The notes under the pieces: generated by a model
What the model was told of the DNA's origin: nothing
Databases searched by the model: none
Seen by the model: the letters and a program-made list of their open reading frames with translations, nothing else
Translations under genes and position numbers: made by a program
Shown: positions 10,933-20,695 of the stretch, piece by piece
How positions within the stretch are numbered: position 1 is the stretch's first letter
Layout: the number at the start of each line of letters is the position of its first letter
Source of the DNA: Shewanella sp. OPT22
GTDB taxonomy: Bacteria > Pseudomonadota > Gammaproteobacteria > Enterobacterales > Shewanellaceae
DNA: 64,000 nt
Direction: 5' to 3'
Assembly: GCF_004168585.1 (NCBI RefSeq)
Contig: NZ_PGVH01000007.1
Span: 263,353 to 327,352 of the forward strand

Positions 10933-11448
10933 TTAAAAACCTAATTTCTCAATAATTTGGTTTGCAACAACTTTAGCACTCTGATCGTCAGTCTTAACAA
11001 CAACGTCAGCAATTTCTTCGTAAAGTGGATTACGAGATTCAGCTAAAGTCTCAAGAACGTGTCTTGGGTCATCAACTTGTAAAAGAGGACGGCGCTTATC
11101 ACGTTGAGTACGCGCAACTTGCTTATCAATCGTGGTTTCAAGATATACAACAAAACCTCGAGCTGATAAATAGTTACGGATCTCTTTGCTTTGAATTGAA
11201 CCACCCCCGGTAGCCAATACAATGCCCTGCATTTCTGATAAATCAGAAATGACAGTTGTTTCACGCTTACGGAAGCCGTCTTCACCTTCTACATCAAATA
11301 CCCAAGCAATGTCAGCACCTGTGCGCTTTTCAATCTCTTGGTCGGAGTCGTGGAATTCTAAATGAAGCATCTGCGCCAAATGGCGACCTATTGTGCTCTT
11401 ACCTGCGCCCATTGGGCCAATCAGAAAAATATTACGTTTTTCAGCCAT
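10933..11448 (-). CDS. aroK: Shikimate kinase I
   Basis: A 171-residue nucleoside-monophosphate-kinase fold enzyme that phosphorylates shikimate. The P-loop is [12 protein letters not shown] (residues about 11-22), the shikimate-binding segment includes [14 protein letters not shown], and ATGGGS follows. The ending VIEKLGF resembles AroK of E. coli more than AroL. It is separated from pilQ by 244 AT-rich bases, so it may have its own promoter there, although pilQ-aroK read-through is also possible. Confidence 0.96.
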   Translation of the reverse strand: MAEKRNIFLIGPMGAGKSTIGRHLAQMLHLEFHDSDQEIEKRTGADIAWVFDVEGEDGFRKRETTVISDLSEMQGIVLATGGGSIQSKEIRNYLSARGFVVYLETTIDKQVARTQRDKRRPLLQVDDPRHVLETLAESRNPLYEEIADVVVKTDDQSAKVVANQIIEKLGF

Positions 11449-11692
11449 TTTTTATACGTCTGAATCTTATGAAGTGTTTGCCTATATCGATTTACAATTG
11501 GAAATCGACCTATATCTTACCTTGCTCTTCTAATGAGACTTGATTCGGGATTATCTCAGTTTCCTTGTGCAAATGGCAAGTCATCAAAGCGATTAAAATA
11601 CGATTTGTCTCTGAGTTTCTCGCTTTTAGGTATGCCATAAACAAAAAGCCAGAGACTAATCCCTAGCTTAGCTATATGTAAATTATAGACTT

Positions 11693-13762
11693 TTATAATT
11701 CTTCAGTAACAATTTTTGGTGTTACAAAAATTAATAATTCACGACGTTCATTTTTTTTCTGTGAATTTCTAAAAAAGTAACCTAAGTACGGAATATCACC
11801 TAATAATGGTACTTTATTCACATTATCGATAACTTGTTGCTGGAAAATACCACCTAACACAATGGTTTCACCATTTTTTACTAGCGCCTGAGTACCGATT
11901 CGCTGGGTATCAATCGAGACGGCTGTGCCTGTTGGTGTTTGTACGTTTTCACCACGAGAGTCTTGAGTGATTTCCAAGTCTAAGATGATGCGGTTATCTG
12001 GCGTAATCTGTGGCGTTACTTTTAAAGACAGTACCGCGGGTTTAAAGGTAACCGTTGTAGCACCACTTGATGCCGCCTGTACATACGGAATTTCAACACC
12101 TTGAGAAATATAACCAGAAGTTTGATTTGAAGTTAGCAAGCGTGGACTTGCTACAATTTCAGCTTTATCTTCTTTTTCTAATGCACTCAATTCCAAATCA
12201 AGTAACGTACCATCAGCAAAGTCCGCCACCCTGAATGCTATCGATGTTGGGCTAACGTCAGACGGCGCAGGTAGGTTTACATTCAATCTGTCACCTATTG
12301 GTGGTACAACACCATTAGATACATTCGATAGACCATCTAAGCGACCTGTCGTTCCACTGTCACCGTCTCGATTAGTGAAGCCCCAACGAACACCAAGATC
12401 TTCAGCAATATTATCTCGAACTGTAACAACTCTAGCTTCAATCAAGACTTGTTTAATCGGAATATCAAGAATTTTGACTAAGCGAGCCACATTTTCGATA
12501 GTGTCAGCGGTGTCCTTTACAAGTAAAGTGTTTGTTCTTGTATCAACAGCAACAGTACCACGCTTAGATAGCAGGCTCGAATCATCACTTTTGAACAAAT
12601 TAGCGAGATCTTCTGCTTTTGCATAGTTGATTTGAATATACTCAGAATAAAGAGGTGCGAGTTCCTCAACTTCTTTTTTATTCTTTAACTCATTACTTTC
12701 TCTGATTGCGATTTCTTCTGCAGGAGCAACCATCATGACGTTTCCTTCGAGACGCATACCGAGCCCCCTCTGTCTCAAAATCAAGTCCAATGCTTGATCC
12801 CAAGGCACGCTGTCTAAGCGGATGGTTATATCCCCCTCAACAGTATCGCTAACCACTAAGTTAAAGTTGTTTTGATCAGCAATGATCTGAAGCACAGCTC
12901 TTACAGAAATGTTTTGGAAGTTTAAGGTAAACTTTTTCCCTGTATAGACTTTTTCTTTTTTTTCTATTACTTCAGGTTCTTCTTCATCGACAAGTAACCT
13001 TATTTGATTACCATCTTGGTTATAGGTGTATTTATACGTTCCAGCAACATCAACTAAGATTCTACTGGTGAGATCTTCTCTAAATGTCTCAAAACTTTTA
13101 ATCGGAGTGTCAAAGTCATTAACATCGACGATGTACAATAAATCTTCTCCAATCTCGGTGTTGTAAAACTTAAGTTCTAATTTTGCACCAACTTGCTCCA
13201 CATTAAAGGCGATTGAGCTGTTATTTAATTTAACAATCAGTTCACTGCCGCCCGTCTGTGAACGCTTAAAATCAATATTTTTTATATTGTTAATGTATGA
13301 AGAGGTTGAGTTAGATGACTCTTGTTTAATTGAGTCGTTGATCGTTAATCGATAACGATTACCAATCACTCTTGCTTGATAAGGTCTAATTCTATCTAAA
13401 CTGATGATTGCATTTAATGTAGTCTCACTTTGGTTAAGCGATAAATCAATCACACCTACTTTTTCAATGTTGAATTTTGATTTATTAACCGAAGACACAC
13501 TATCTGCGAAAGAAATTTTAAGTTGAGCAGGGGTCGCACTCGCATCAACTAATGGCACAGTGATATCATTTTCGAAAATAAATTCAACTTCAAGCTGATG
13601 ATCCACCACTGCATGATATTTAATATCAAGCAATTTATTGGCACTGTATGCTGACGGAGCAAATACAACAAACGATAAAAGTACTAGTGCAAAGTTCACT
13701 GCCTTTATCATTTTAAAACGAATATGTTTGATGATTGAAAATTCCATTATTCTTCTATCCAT
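11693..13762 (-). CDS. pilQ: PilQ, type IV pilus secretin
   Basis: A 689-residue outer-membrane secretin through which the type IV pilus passes. A signal peptide lies at about residues 18-40 (ending PSAYSA). Then come two AMIN-type beta domains (about 45-270), an STN/N0 domain (FTLNFQNISVRAVLQIIADQ), an N1 domain and the secretin core (VEIPYVQA, GTQALVKNGETIVLGGIFQQQ, VPLLGDIPYLGYFFR). AGGAA lies 10 bases before the ATG at 13762. Later in-frame ATGs (13747, 13711) would give a more usual signal-peptide length, so the exact start is uncertain. It is the last pil gene and lies 4 bases after pilP. Confidence 0.95.
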   Translation of the reverse strand: MDRRIMEFSIIKHIRFKMIKAVNFALVLLSFVVFAPSAYSANKLLDIKYHAVVDHQLEVEFIFENDITVPLVDASATPAQLKISFADSVSSVNKSKFNIEKVGVIDLSLNQSETTLNAIISLDRIRPYQARVIGNRYRLTINDSIKQESSNSTSSYINNIKNIDFKRSQTGGSELIVKLNNSSIAFNVEQVGAKLELKFYNTEIGEDLLYIVDVNDFDTPIKSFETFREDLTSRILVDVAGTYKYTYNQDGNQIRLLVDEEEPEVIEKKEKVYTGKKFTLNFQNISVRAVLQIIADQNNFNLVVSDTVEGDITIRLDSVPWDQALDLILRQRGLGMRLEGNVMMVAPAEEIAIRESNELKNKKEVEELAPLYSEYIQINYAKAEDLANLFKSDDSSLLSKRGTVAVDTRTNTLLVKDTADTIENVARLVKILDIPIKQVLIEARVVTVRDNIAEDLGVRWGFTNRDGDSGTTGRLDGLSNVSNGVVPPIGDRLNVNLPAPSDVSPTSIAFRVADFADGTLLDLELSALEKEDKAEIVASPRLLTSNQTSGYISQGVEIPYVQAASSGATTVTFKPAVLSLKVTPQITPDNRIILDLEITQDSRGENVQTPTGTAVSIDTQRIGTQALVKNGETIVLGGIFQQQVIDNVNKVPLLGDIPYLGYFFRNSQKKNERRELLIFVTPKIVTEEL

Positions 13763-13766
13763 GCTC

Positions 13767-14282
13767 TTAATTTCCTGTTAATTCCATGCTACTCATTCTT
13801 TTAGTCCAGCAGCCTGAACCATCAGGAACCAATTCAATTATTTCTATTTTTTGCTCAGCAACACTTGTTACTTTGCCATGGTATAAACCTAAATACTGAC
13901 CCTTACCAACCCGATAGACGCTACCATCAGTGGTTTCTACGAGTGCCCAAATCTTCTTGTTTTGAGAAATTGTTCCGCGCATTTTTAAATTATCGAGTGC
14001 GTATGTTTCCAAGCGGCTTTTACGTCTTTTCAAGTCGGGTTGTAAACAATTTTTCTTGGGTTCGATAACTTCTTCAGTGAGTTCTCTAGAAGGTGGAATA
14101 AAAGGACTACGTATTAATTCAGCTTGATAGGCATAATGCTCAAACTTCGGAGCCTCTTTTAAAGGAGGAATATGAGCCACATGCTGAGCTTTTGTTGTCG
14201 TGACAAAAAGTTCTAAGTCTGAACGATCATTACTGCATGCCGTGAGTCCAAACAATAGGAAAATCGCTATGAGTACTCGCAT
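13767..14282 (-). CDS. pilP: PilP, type IV pilus inner-membrane lipoprotein
   Basis: A 171-residue lipoprotein with lipobox LTAC (acylated Cys at residue 16) and the PilP C-terminal HR-like beta domain (LKMRGTISQNKKIWALVET, then VYRVGKGQYLG). In the family PilP bridges the PilN/PilO inner-membrane complex to the PilQ secretin. The ATG overlaps the pilO stop (TAATG), implying translational coupling. Length is normal for the family. Confidence 0.93.
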   Translation of the reverse strand: MRVLIAIFLLFGLTACSNDRSDLELFVTTTKAQHVAHIPPLKEAPKFEHYAYQAELIRSPFIPPSRELTEEVIEPKKNCLQPDLKRRKSRLETYALDNLKMRGTISQNKKIWALVETTDGSVYRVGKGQYLGLYHGKVTSVAEQKIEIIELVPDGSGCWTKRMSSMELTGN

Positions 14283-14899
14283 TAGCCTTTCCCCTTCTTC
14301 TTATTTGAAACACTGTCTCCAACTTCTTTAAAACGGTATGTTTTTGCGAAAATCTCCATTTGGAGTAGCCCAGATTTTTCTTTTTTAACCGAAAAATCGT
14401 GCAAACTCACAATACGAGGTAACTTAGCAATATTACTGATCATATTACCGATTTCGTGGTAATCACCCACTACTGAAATTTTAATTGGCAGCTCGACGTA
14501 AAAATCTTTTTGAACAGGATCTTCCCAATTTAAACTGTTGATCCTTAACCCTGCATCAGTCGCTACAAAAGTCAGATCATCTAACAACCCAGGCATTTCA
14601 TTTTTTGAAGGCAACATTTTTAGTAATTCAGAAAATTGCCCCTCCATCTCACTCAACTGCTCACGATAAAGCTTTAAATTCGCAGCCATTTGGTACTTTA
14701 ACTTAAAGTCATTTCTTAATTGAGCTTCTTTACTTTGCATCCTGTCTAATGCGCTTAGCTCATCAGAAATAAAGAAAAAATAACTCCCAATGAAAACTAA
14801 AATGGCTAGGATCGCTGCAAAGACAACTTTAACTTGTCGTGGCCAAGCACCTATATTTTCAAAATCTAAGTCATTGAATTGTTCGAGATCTAATTTCAT
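14282..14899 (-). CDS. pilO: PilO, type IV pilus alignment protein
   Basis: A 205-residue bitopic inner-membrane protein: a cytoplasmic N-terminus that includes IGAWPRQVKV, one transmembrane helix (about residues 28-47), a coiled-coil segment, and a periplasmic ferredoxin-like domain (MLPSKNEMPGLLDDLT, then the P-I-K-I-S-V-V-G-D-Y strand). It forms a heterodimer with PilN. It overlaps pilN by 4 bases (ATGA) and pilP by one. Confidence 0.94.
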   Translation of the reverse strand: MKLDLEQFNDLDFENIGAWPRQVKVVFAAILAILVFIGSYFFFISDELSALDRMQSKEAQLRNDFKLKYQMAANLKLYREQLSEMEGQFSELLKMLPSKNEMPGLLDDLTFVATDAGLRINSLNWEDPVQKDFYVELPIKISVVGDYHEIGNMISNIAKLPRIVSLHDFSVKKEKSGLLQMEIFAKTYRFKEVGDSVSNKKKGKG

Positions 14900-15477
14900 T
14901 TCTTGACCTCTTTATTCTTTTTATTTCGATCTTTAGCTGTGCTCATGATACTGATCTGCATCGTGAACTTTTGAAGAAGTCTGGAGTTATTTTCACCTAA
15001 CTTTACCTGTTGAGGGGTAGAGTCTCCGAGCCATTCTGAAGATTCTATTCTTCTCATCATATTGGTTACATGATTATTTGACTCACTCAGCCCTTCAACA
15101 AAAAGCATGTCATCTTCTTTTTCTATATTAGAAAAATATATTCCTGCTGGAACGACTCGAACTAACTCATCTAAAACATGAGTTGGTAAATTTCTAGATT
15201 GCTGAAGATCAAGAATGATATCTGTACGACGCTCAATATCTTTTTTGCGCTCAGTGATCGAACGAATTTCTTTAATTTGACTTTCTAACAATGATATTTC
15301 TGAAGTGAGATAAGCATTACGTTGACGCTGCTCGTTTTTGAGCATGTCGATAAACCCAAGGGCTGCATAAACGACTAGGCAAGAAACAATAAATACCAGA
15401 GCTAACACTCCGGTATAGTCCCTTTTCCTTTTTTCCCTAGCCTCTTCACGCCAAGGCAGTAAGTTTATGTTCGCCAT
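14896..15477 (-). CDS. pilN: PilN, type IV pilus alignment protein
   Basis: A 193-residue bitopic protein that begins with the conserved INLLPWREE motif, which docks into the cytoplasmic PilM groove. A transmembrane helix (about residues 23-43), a coiled coil and a periplasmic domain with VPAGIYFSNIE follow. The start lies inside the pilM end (13-base overlap), with AAGGAG 9 bases upstream of the ATG. Confidence 0.95.
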   Translation of the reverse strand: MANINLLPWREEAREKRKRDYTGVLALVFIVSCLVVYAALGFIDMLKNEQRQRNAYLTSEISLLESQIKEIRSITERKKDIERRTDIILDLQQSRNLPTHVLDELVRVVPAGIYFSNIEKEDDMLFVEGLSESNNHVTNMMRRIESSEWLGDSTPQQVKLGENNSRLLQKFTMQISIMSTAKDRNKKNKEVKK

Positions 15478-16547
15478 TGTGCATAACTCCTTAATGCTAG
15501 GCCAAACGCAACCATGTACTTCCCTATATTATTTTGCAGTATCTCAGTATCTTTATCGTCCGCAGATAGACAACCTTTAAATGGATTTGCAATTATGGTT
15601 TGGGTACCTAATTCACTCATGATGACATTGGCAATGCCTTCAAGTCGTGCAGTGCCACCTGAAAGTACAATATAATCGACGTTTTCTTTGCCGCTGGAAG
15701 TACAGAAAATCTGTAAAGTACGTTTTATTTGTTGCAGTAATTGAGTTTGAAAAGGAGACAGAACTTCAAACATGTAATCTCGTGGAAGTTCACCAGTCAC
15801 TTTGGCTTTTTCTGCATCTTCATTAGTCATGCCGTAAAATGATTGTATTGATTGAGTAAACTGTTCTCCGCCAAACGTTTGCTCACGAATAAACGTGGTT
15901 TCACCCTTTTCAACTGCAGCAAAAGTTAAAATGTTTGCACCAATATCAATCATTGCAACCACTTTATCAGATGCCCCCTCAGGTAATTGATCAACGATCA
16001 ATTCGAATGATCGCCCTAAGGCATACCCTTCTACATCAATCACTTTTGCTTCAAGATCAACTTGATCTAAGGCATCGATCTTTGCATCAACATTTTCTGT
16101 TCGGCATGCGCTGAGCAGTACATCAACCTTGCTTGGGTCAGCTGAGTTAACGTTTAATGTTTCGAAATCAATACTGACTTCATCAAGCGAGTATGGAATT
16201 AAGTTATCAGCTTCGATTTCAATTTGTGACTCCATGTCTTCTTCACTCAGTGAAGCATCCATATAAATCACTTTGGTCATTACTGCTGAACCAGAAACAG
16301 AAGCAGCAGCATACTTAACCGATTTTGGAAGACGCCTTTTTACAATAGACAAGGCTTCTGAAACAGATTCTTGTTCACGAATGTCGTGATCAACAACAGC
16401 TCCCTTTCGAAGAGGTACTGAAATGTGGTTTACAATTTTAAAACCATCCGTTTGTTTACTCAGCAGTACCGCTTTAATTTCATGAGAGCCAATATCTATG
16501 CCCACCATTTGCGGTGCTGATTTTGTCCATAAATTTCCGAGCATCAT
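15465..16547 (-). CDS. pilM: PilM, actin-like type IV pilus assembly ATPase
   Basis: A 360-residue FtsA/actin-like cytoplasmic protein: phosphate-1 loop VGIDIGSHEIKAVLL, a second phosphate motif MIDIGANILTFA, and an adenosine motif VLSGGTARLEGI. It binds the PilN N-terminal peptide and completes the inner-membrane alignment complex. It is the first gene of pilMNOPQ and divergent from mrcA, the classic arrangement. Two adjacent ATGs (16547, 16544) leave the exact start one codon ambiguous. Confidence 0.95.
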   Translation of the reverse strand: MMLGNLWTKSAPQMVGIDIGSHEIKAVLLSKQTDGFKIVNHISVPLRKGAVVDHDIREQESVSEALSIVKRRLPKSVKYAAASVSGSAVMTKVIYMDASLSEEDMESQIEIEADNLIPYSLDEVSIDFETLNVNSADPSKVDVLLSACRTENVDAKIDALDQVDLEAKVIDVEGYALGRSFELIVDQLPEGASDKVVAMIDIGANILTFAAVEKGETTFIREQTFGGEQFTQSIQSFYGMTNEDAEKAKVTGELPRDYMFEVLSPFQTQLLQQIKRTLQIFCTSSGKENVDYIVLSGGTARLEGIANVIMSELGTQTIIANPFKGCLSADDKDTEILQNNIGKYMVAFGLALRSYAQWRT

Positions 16548-16900
16548 CCAATACCACTTTTTTAACTTATTTCACAAATAGATTAACAGAATTAAAGAAT
16601 AGTTATATTAAAATCAAATAAATGTTCAATAATTATGCACTTAATAACAAACTTCTCAACCTTTTTGAGTATTAAACAAGCATTATTTCAGTAATTTATA
16701 GAAACAAAAATTTGGTTTATTATTCACTTTATGAGCAAAAAACAACTCATTTTAAGTAAACATTATGTTAATTTCCAACTTTAATTGCGACTTAATTGAA
16801 AGAATTTAGATAATAAAATCAATCAATTTCATCCATCCACTTTTAACAAAATAACCGTTATACTAGTGCCACTTAACAATGAGTAGGGAAAATATAATAA
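16548..16900. other. Divergent intergenic region between pilM and mrcA
   Basis: 353 very AT-rich bases without a credible gene. It holds the pilM promoter candidate described separately and, on the plus strand, a TATACT hexamer (16859-16864) 37 bases before the mrcA GTG that may be its -10, though no good -35 is seen. The middle (16690-16830) shows only A/T runs. Confidence 0.6.
16632..16659 (-). promoter_or_regulatory. Candidate sigma-70 promoter of the pilMNOPQ operon
   Basis: On the minus strand TTGAGA (16659-16654), a 16-base spacer and CATAAT (16637-16632) each match the consensus at 5 of 6 positions. The site is 85 bases upstream of the pilM start. Confidence 0.5.
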
Positions 16901-19468
16901 GTGAAGTGGTTAAAGCGATTAGGAATTTTATTTATAAGCCTATGTTTGCTTGGTGTCGCTGGCATCGGCGGTGCGTATTTGTATGTATTGCCAGACTTAC
17001 CTGATGTAGCTACTCTTAAAACCGTTCAACTACAGACTCCATTACGGATATACAGTAGTGACGGTAAACTCATTTCACAATTTGGTGAGAAACGTAGAAT
17101 TCCACTGAACATTGAAGATATCCCCAAACCCTTACTTGAAGCATTTATCGCAACCGAAGATGCTCGATTTTATGATCATGGTGGTATAGATCCAATTGGT
17201 GTCGTACGTTCTGCTTTAGTTTGGGCTTCGACAGGTCAGAAAAAGCAAGGTGCAAGTACGATTACCATGCAAGTTGCTCGTAATTTCTTCTTAACTCGTG
17301 ATAAAACTATTATTCGTAAAGTTAAAGAAATTTTTATTTCTTATCACATAGAGCAGCTTCTGACTAAAGATGAAATTTTAGAACTTTATGTCAACCGAAT
17401 TTACCTTGGACAAAGGGCTTATGGTGTTGGTGCTGCTGCCCAAGTTTATTATGGTAAAAGTGTCAATGAGCTCACTCTTCCCGAAATGGCTGTAATCGCT
17501 GGCCTACCCAAAGCCCCGTCAACTTTGAACCCTATTACCTCTGCAACACGAGCGATCGCAAGACGTAATATTGTTCTTCTGAGAATGGAAGATGTTGGTT
17601 ATATCTCAAAGCAACAATACCAACAAGCCATTCAAGCGCCTAACACAGCATCTTATCATGGTGCTGAAATTGATCTTTATGCCCCTTATATATCTGAAAT
17701 GGCAAGAGATTACATGATCAATAAGTATGGTGAAGAGCAAGCTTATACCGGTGGTTATAATGTTTATACAACGATATCATCGAAGCTACAATTAGACGCT
17801 CAGTCCTCGCTTAGAGACAACGTATACGCTTATGATATGCGTCATGGTTATCGTGGTCCTCAAGCCACTCTTTGGGATACAACGACAGAAGATGCATCAC
17901 CTTGGGGCAACGAACAAATCGTAAAACAATTAAGAAAAGTAAAGCCTATCCAGGATCTTATTCCTGCTGCCGTACTAAATGTTAATGAACAAACTGTTGA
18001 AGTCTTATCTCGTTCAAATGAAATGCATACTTTGAGTTGGGATAACATCAAATGGGCGAGAGCGTATATTTCTGACACTAAACAGGGGCCAGCCCCTAAA
18101 TTAGCCAGTGATATTTTAAGTGCTGGCCAGCAAGTTTGGATACGTAAAGTTGGAGAGCAGTGGCAACTGGCTCAAGTCCCACAGGTATCGAGTGCGATTG
18201 TCACCTTGAACCCTCATGATGGTGCCGTTAAAGCACTTGTTGGAGGTTATTCATTCAGCCAAAGTCAATATAACCGTGTAACTCAAGCTCAACGCCAACT
18301 TGGTTCGAATATTAAACCATTTATCTATACCGCCGCATTAGAGAAAGGTTATACGCTTGCGACGTTAATAAATAATGCACCGATCAACGAGCCAGATACT
18401 CGTCAAGGTATTGCTTGGAGGCCCAAGAACTCACCCGATGTTTATGGTGGACCTACCCGACTCCGTGTTGGCCTTGCAAAATCAATCAACGTTATGGCTG
18501 TTAGAGCACTCAGAATGGCAGGACTTACGGCCACTCGCAATCGTTTGATCGATTTTGGTTTTTCCCCTGACGAGTTACCAAAAAACGAGTCTATCGCCTT
18601 AGGCTCTCCGTCAGTAACACCAATGCAAGTAGTCACAGCTTTTAGTACATTTGCCAATGGTGGCTACCTTGTTAAGCCATACTTCATAAATAAGATCACT
18701 GACTCAAATGAACAAATGGTTGAACAAGCGACACCATTACTTGCTTGTGACAAACCAAAGTCTCAGCCTGAAGTTGATGATAAATGGGCAGAAACACTTG
18801 CAGCCTTATCTGAAGAGCAAGGTATCGACGTCCCTTCTCACGAAGAAAAAGACAATCATAGCTGTAGTAATACTCTTGAGCCTCATGGCTATGCAACGCC
18901 AATTATCTCAAAGCAAATCGCCTTTTTAATTCGCAGCGCTTTAAATAGCACCATAACAGGTGGCGGAAACTGGGGGAAAGGTACAGGTTGGAACGGAACA
19001 GCCTGGCGAGCACAAAGCCTGAAACGCAAAGACTTAGCGGGTAAGACAGGAACGACAAACGAATCTCGTGATACATGGTTTAGTGGTTTCAATTCGGACT
19101 TAGTATCAACAGTTTGGGTTGGTTTTGATGATCACTCTCGAGAATTAGGCAGAACCTCTTATAACAATAATGAAGGCCGAGGCCAGCTATTTGGTGCAGA
19201 GTCTGGAGCTAAAACAGCTGGACCTGCATGGAACGAATTTATGAAGCAAGCACTTAAAGGCGTGCCAGAAAATAATATCACTCCACCAGCAGGCATTATT
19301 TCGGTAAGAATTGATCGTGAAACCGGAAAGTTAACTAAAAAAACCGATTACACCTCGCGCTTTGAGTATTTCATTAAAGGTACAGAGCCCACTGAATACG
19401 CCGCTGATAAAAATGATGAAAGCAACATTTTTATCGACAACAGCAAAGAAAGCGACTTGTTTCAGTAA
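16901..19468 (+). CDS. mrcA: Penicillin-binding protein 1A
   Basis: An 855-residue bifunctional peptidoglycan synthase. One N-terminal transmembrane helix (about residues 5-27) is followed by a GT51 glycosyltransferase domain (about 50-230: ATEDARFYDHGGID, QGASTITMQVARNFF, ELYVNRIYLGQRAYGVGAAA, GLPKAPSTLNP). An OB-like insert follows, then a transpeptidase domain with SNIK (active-site Ser in LGSNIKPFIYTAAL), the SIN motif and KTGTT. The length matches PBP1A. It starts with GTG at 16901, preceded by an AGGGA-like site. It is divergent from pilM as in many gammaproteobacteria. Its activator LpoA is encoded at the left edge of this window. Confidence 0.96.
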   Translation: MKWLKRLGILFISLCLLGVAGIGGAYLYVLPDLPDVATLKTVQLQTPLRIYSSDGKLISQFGEKRRIPLNIEDIPKPLLEAFIATEDARFYDHGGIDPIGVVRSALVWASTGQKKQGASTITMQVARNFFLTRDKTIIRKVKEIFISYHIEQLLTKDEILELYVNRIYLGQRAYGVGAAAQVYYGKSVNELTLPEMAVIAGLPKAPSTLNPITSATRAIARRNIVLLRMEDVGYISKQQYQQAIQAPNTASYHGAEIDLYAPYISEMARDYMINKYGEEQAYTGGYNVYTTISSKLQLDAQSSLRDNVYAYDMRHGYRGPQATLWDTTTEDASPWGNEQIVKQLRKVKPIQDLIPAAVLNVNEQTVEVLSRSNEMHTLSWDNIKWARAYISDTKQGPAPKLASDILSAGQQVWIRKVGEQWQLAQVPQVSSAIVTLNPHDGAVKALVGGYSFSQSQYNRVTQAQRQLGSNIKPFIYTAALEKGYTLATLINNAPINEPDTRQGIAWRPKNSPDVYGGPTRLRVGLAKSINVMAVRALRMAGLTATRNRLIDFGFSPDELPKNESIALGSPSVTPMQVVTAFSTFANGGYLVKPYFINKITDSNEQMVEQATPLLACDKPKSQPEVDDKWAETLAALSEEQGIDVPSHEEKDNHSCSNTLEPHGYATPIISKQIAFLIRSALNSTITGGGNWGKGTGWNGTAWRAQSLKRKDLAGKTGTTNESRDTWFSGFNSDLVSTVWVGFDDHSRELGRTSYNNNEGRGQLFGAESGAKTAGPAWNEFMKQALKGVPENNITPPAGIISVRIDRETGKLTKKTDYTSRFEYFIKGTEPTEYAADKNDESNIFIDNSKESDLFQ

Positions 19469-19485
19469 AGTTAAGCTCCTCATAT

Positions 19486-19513
19486 AGCACCGCGAATAAG
19501 CGGTGCTTTTTTT
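19486..19513 (+). terminator. Intrinsic terminator of mrcA
   Basis: Perfect stem AGCACCGC / GCGGTGCT with a 6-base loop (GAATAA), followed by a run of seven T. It lies 17 bases after the mrcA stop. Confidence 0.9.
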
Positions 19514-19589
19514 CGACATAAACTGTCATTTTGACGGAAAAACACTTATCCTTACCCGCAATATCGAATCAGATAAATAAAATATTATT

Positions 19590-20522
19590 ATGCTCATCTT
19601 TTTATCCATCGTTGGCGGATTTTTAATTTTAACTCTAGGCGCAGAAGCTCTAGTCCGTGGTGCGAGTACGATTGCATTACGTTTAGGCATAGCACCTCTC
19701 GTCATTGGTCTCACCATCGTAGCGTTTGGTACCAGTGCCCCAGAATTAGCGGTAAGTTTAGAAGCAGCACTTGATGGTAATAGTGGTATTGCGATTGGTA
19801 ATGTTATCGGCTCAAATATTGCCAATATTGGTTTAATTCTAGGTATAACTGCGTTAATTCGCCCTATTAATGTGCAGTCGCAAATTGTAAAACGTGATAT
19901 TCCATTAATGATCACTGTTACTCTTCTGTTTTGGGGACTATTGCTTGATGGTGAATTAGACATCATTGATGGTTGCGTGTTGATCGCATTACTGATCAGC
20001 TATTTAGGTTATAGTTATTATGATTCGAAAAAAACAGGACAAATAGAAGAAATTGAAACAAGCAAGGCACATCCTGCTTTATCAATTTTAATGATCCTTC
20101 TTGGCCTAATCATGCTCATTGGTGGTGGTATTATTTTTGTCGATGGAGCCGTCGATTTAGCTCGTTTATTTGGTATCAATGAAGTTATTATAGGTCTAAC
20201 GGTCGTCGCAATTGGCACCAGTATGCCTGAACTTGCAACCTCAGCTATTGCAGCTCTCAAAGGTGAAAGTGATATTGCAATCGGCGGTGTAGTCGGTTCT
20301 AACCTGTTCAATATCTTAGCGGTTCTTGGCATCACAGCAACCATTCACCCAATATCTGCTGATGGATTAGAGTTTGCTGATCTCGCAGTAATGTTAGGTT
20401 TATCTTTATTAATGCTTCCATTTGCCTATACAGGTATGAGAGTTAGCCGCCGTGAAGGTATAGTCCTATTACTCGTCTATATTGCCTATATGTCGTATCT
20501 TGTTAACGAAGCCGTTTTCTAA
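19590..20522 (+). CDS. Calcium/sodium antiporter (YrbG/CaCA family)
   Basis: A 310-residue polytopic inner-membrane protein with the two inverted alpha repeats of the CaCA superfamily. Alpha-1 contains GLTIVAFGTSAPELAVS and GNVIGSNIANIGLILG; alpha-2 contains GLTVVAIGTSMPELATS and GGVVGSNLFNILAVLG. About ten transmembrane helices are apparent. The acidic residues in the two GTSxPEL motifs are the ion ligands in relatives. It is expected to exchange Na+ (or H+) for Ca2+. The start lacks a strong ribosome site. It is monocistronic between two terminators. Confidence 0.9.
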   Translation: MLIFLSIVGGFLILTLGAEALVRGASTIALRLGIAPLVIGLTIVAFGTSAPELAVSLEAALDGNSGIAIGNVIGSNIANIGLILGITALIRPINVQSQIVKRDIPLMITVTLLFWGLLLDGELDIIDGCVLIALLISYLGYSYYDSKKTGQIEEIETSKAHPALSILMILLGLIMLIGGGIIFVDGAVDLARLFGINEVIIGLTVVAIGTSMPELATSAIAALKGESDIAIGGVVGSNLFNILAVLGITATIHPISADGLEFADLAVMLGLSLLMLPFAYTGMRVSRREGIVLLLVYIAYMSYLVNEAVF

Positions 20523-20541
20523 TCTCTATTTTTAGCTAATT

Positions 20542-20567
20542 AAGGGAGCTTAAGCTCCCTTTTTTTA
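20542..20567 (+). terminator. Intrinsic terminator after the Ca2+/Na+ antiporter gene
   Basis: Stem AAGGGAGC / GCTCCCTT with loop TTAA and a T-run to 20567, 20 bases past the stop. Confidence 0.9.
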
Positions 20568-20583
20568 TTTTTAAAATCACCCA

Positions 20584-20620
20584 ATGACAAATGTCATTCG
20601 ATATTGATGACCTTTGTGTC
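20584..20620. promoter_or_regulatory. Tandem operator-like inverted repeats upstream of the TPR gene
   Basis: A perfect dyad ATGAC-AAAT-GTCAT (20584-20597) is followed 23 bases later by an imperfect copy ATGAC-CTTT-GTGTC (20607-20620), so both lie on nearly the same DNA face. The related half-sites ATGAC (22025) and GTCAT (22041) recur before the histidine kinase gene. The spacing and position suggest binding by the dimeric LuxR-type regulator encoded at 23157; this is inference. Confidence 0.4.
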
Positions 20621-20695
20621 TAACAACATCCTTGTTTTCGTCCAATAATCTCACTCGACACTTAAATTTGATTATTAACCACAAGGATTGTAACC

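Noticed and set aside
11449..11692. A small gene in the gap between pilQ and aroK
   Set aside because: Only a short plus-strand frame extends into the gap, antisense to aroK and without a ribosome site; the gap is more likely regulatory.
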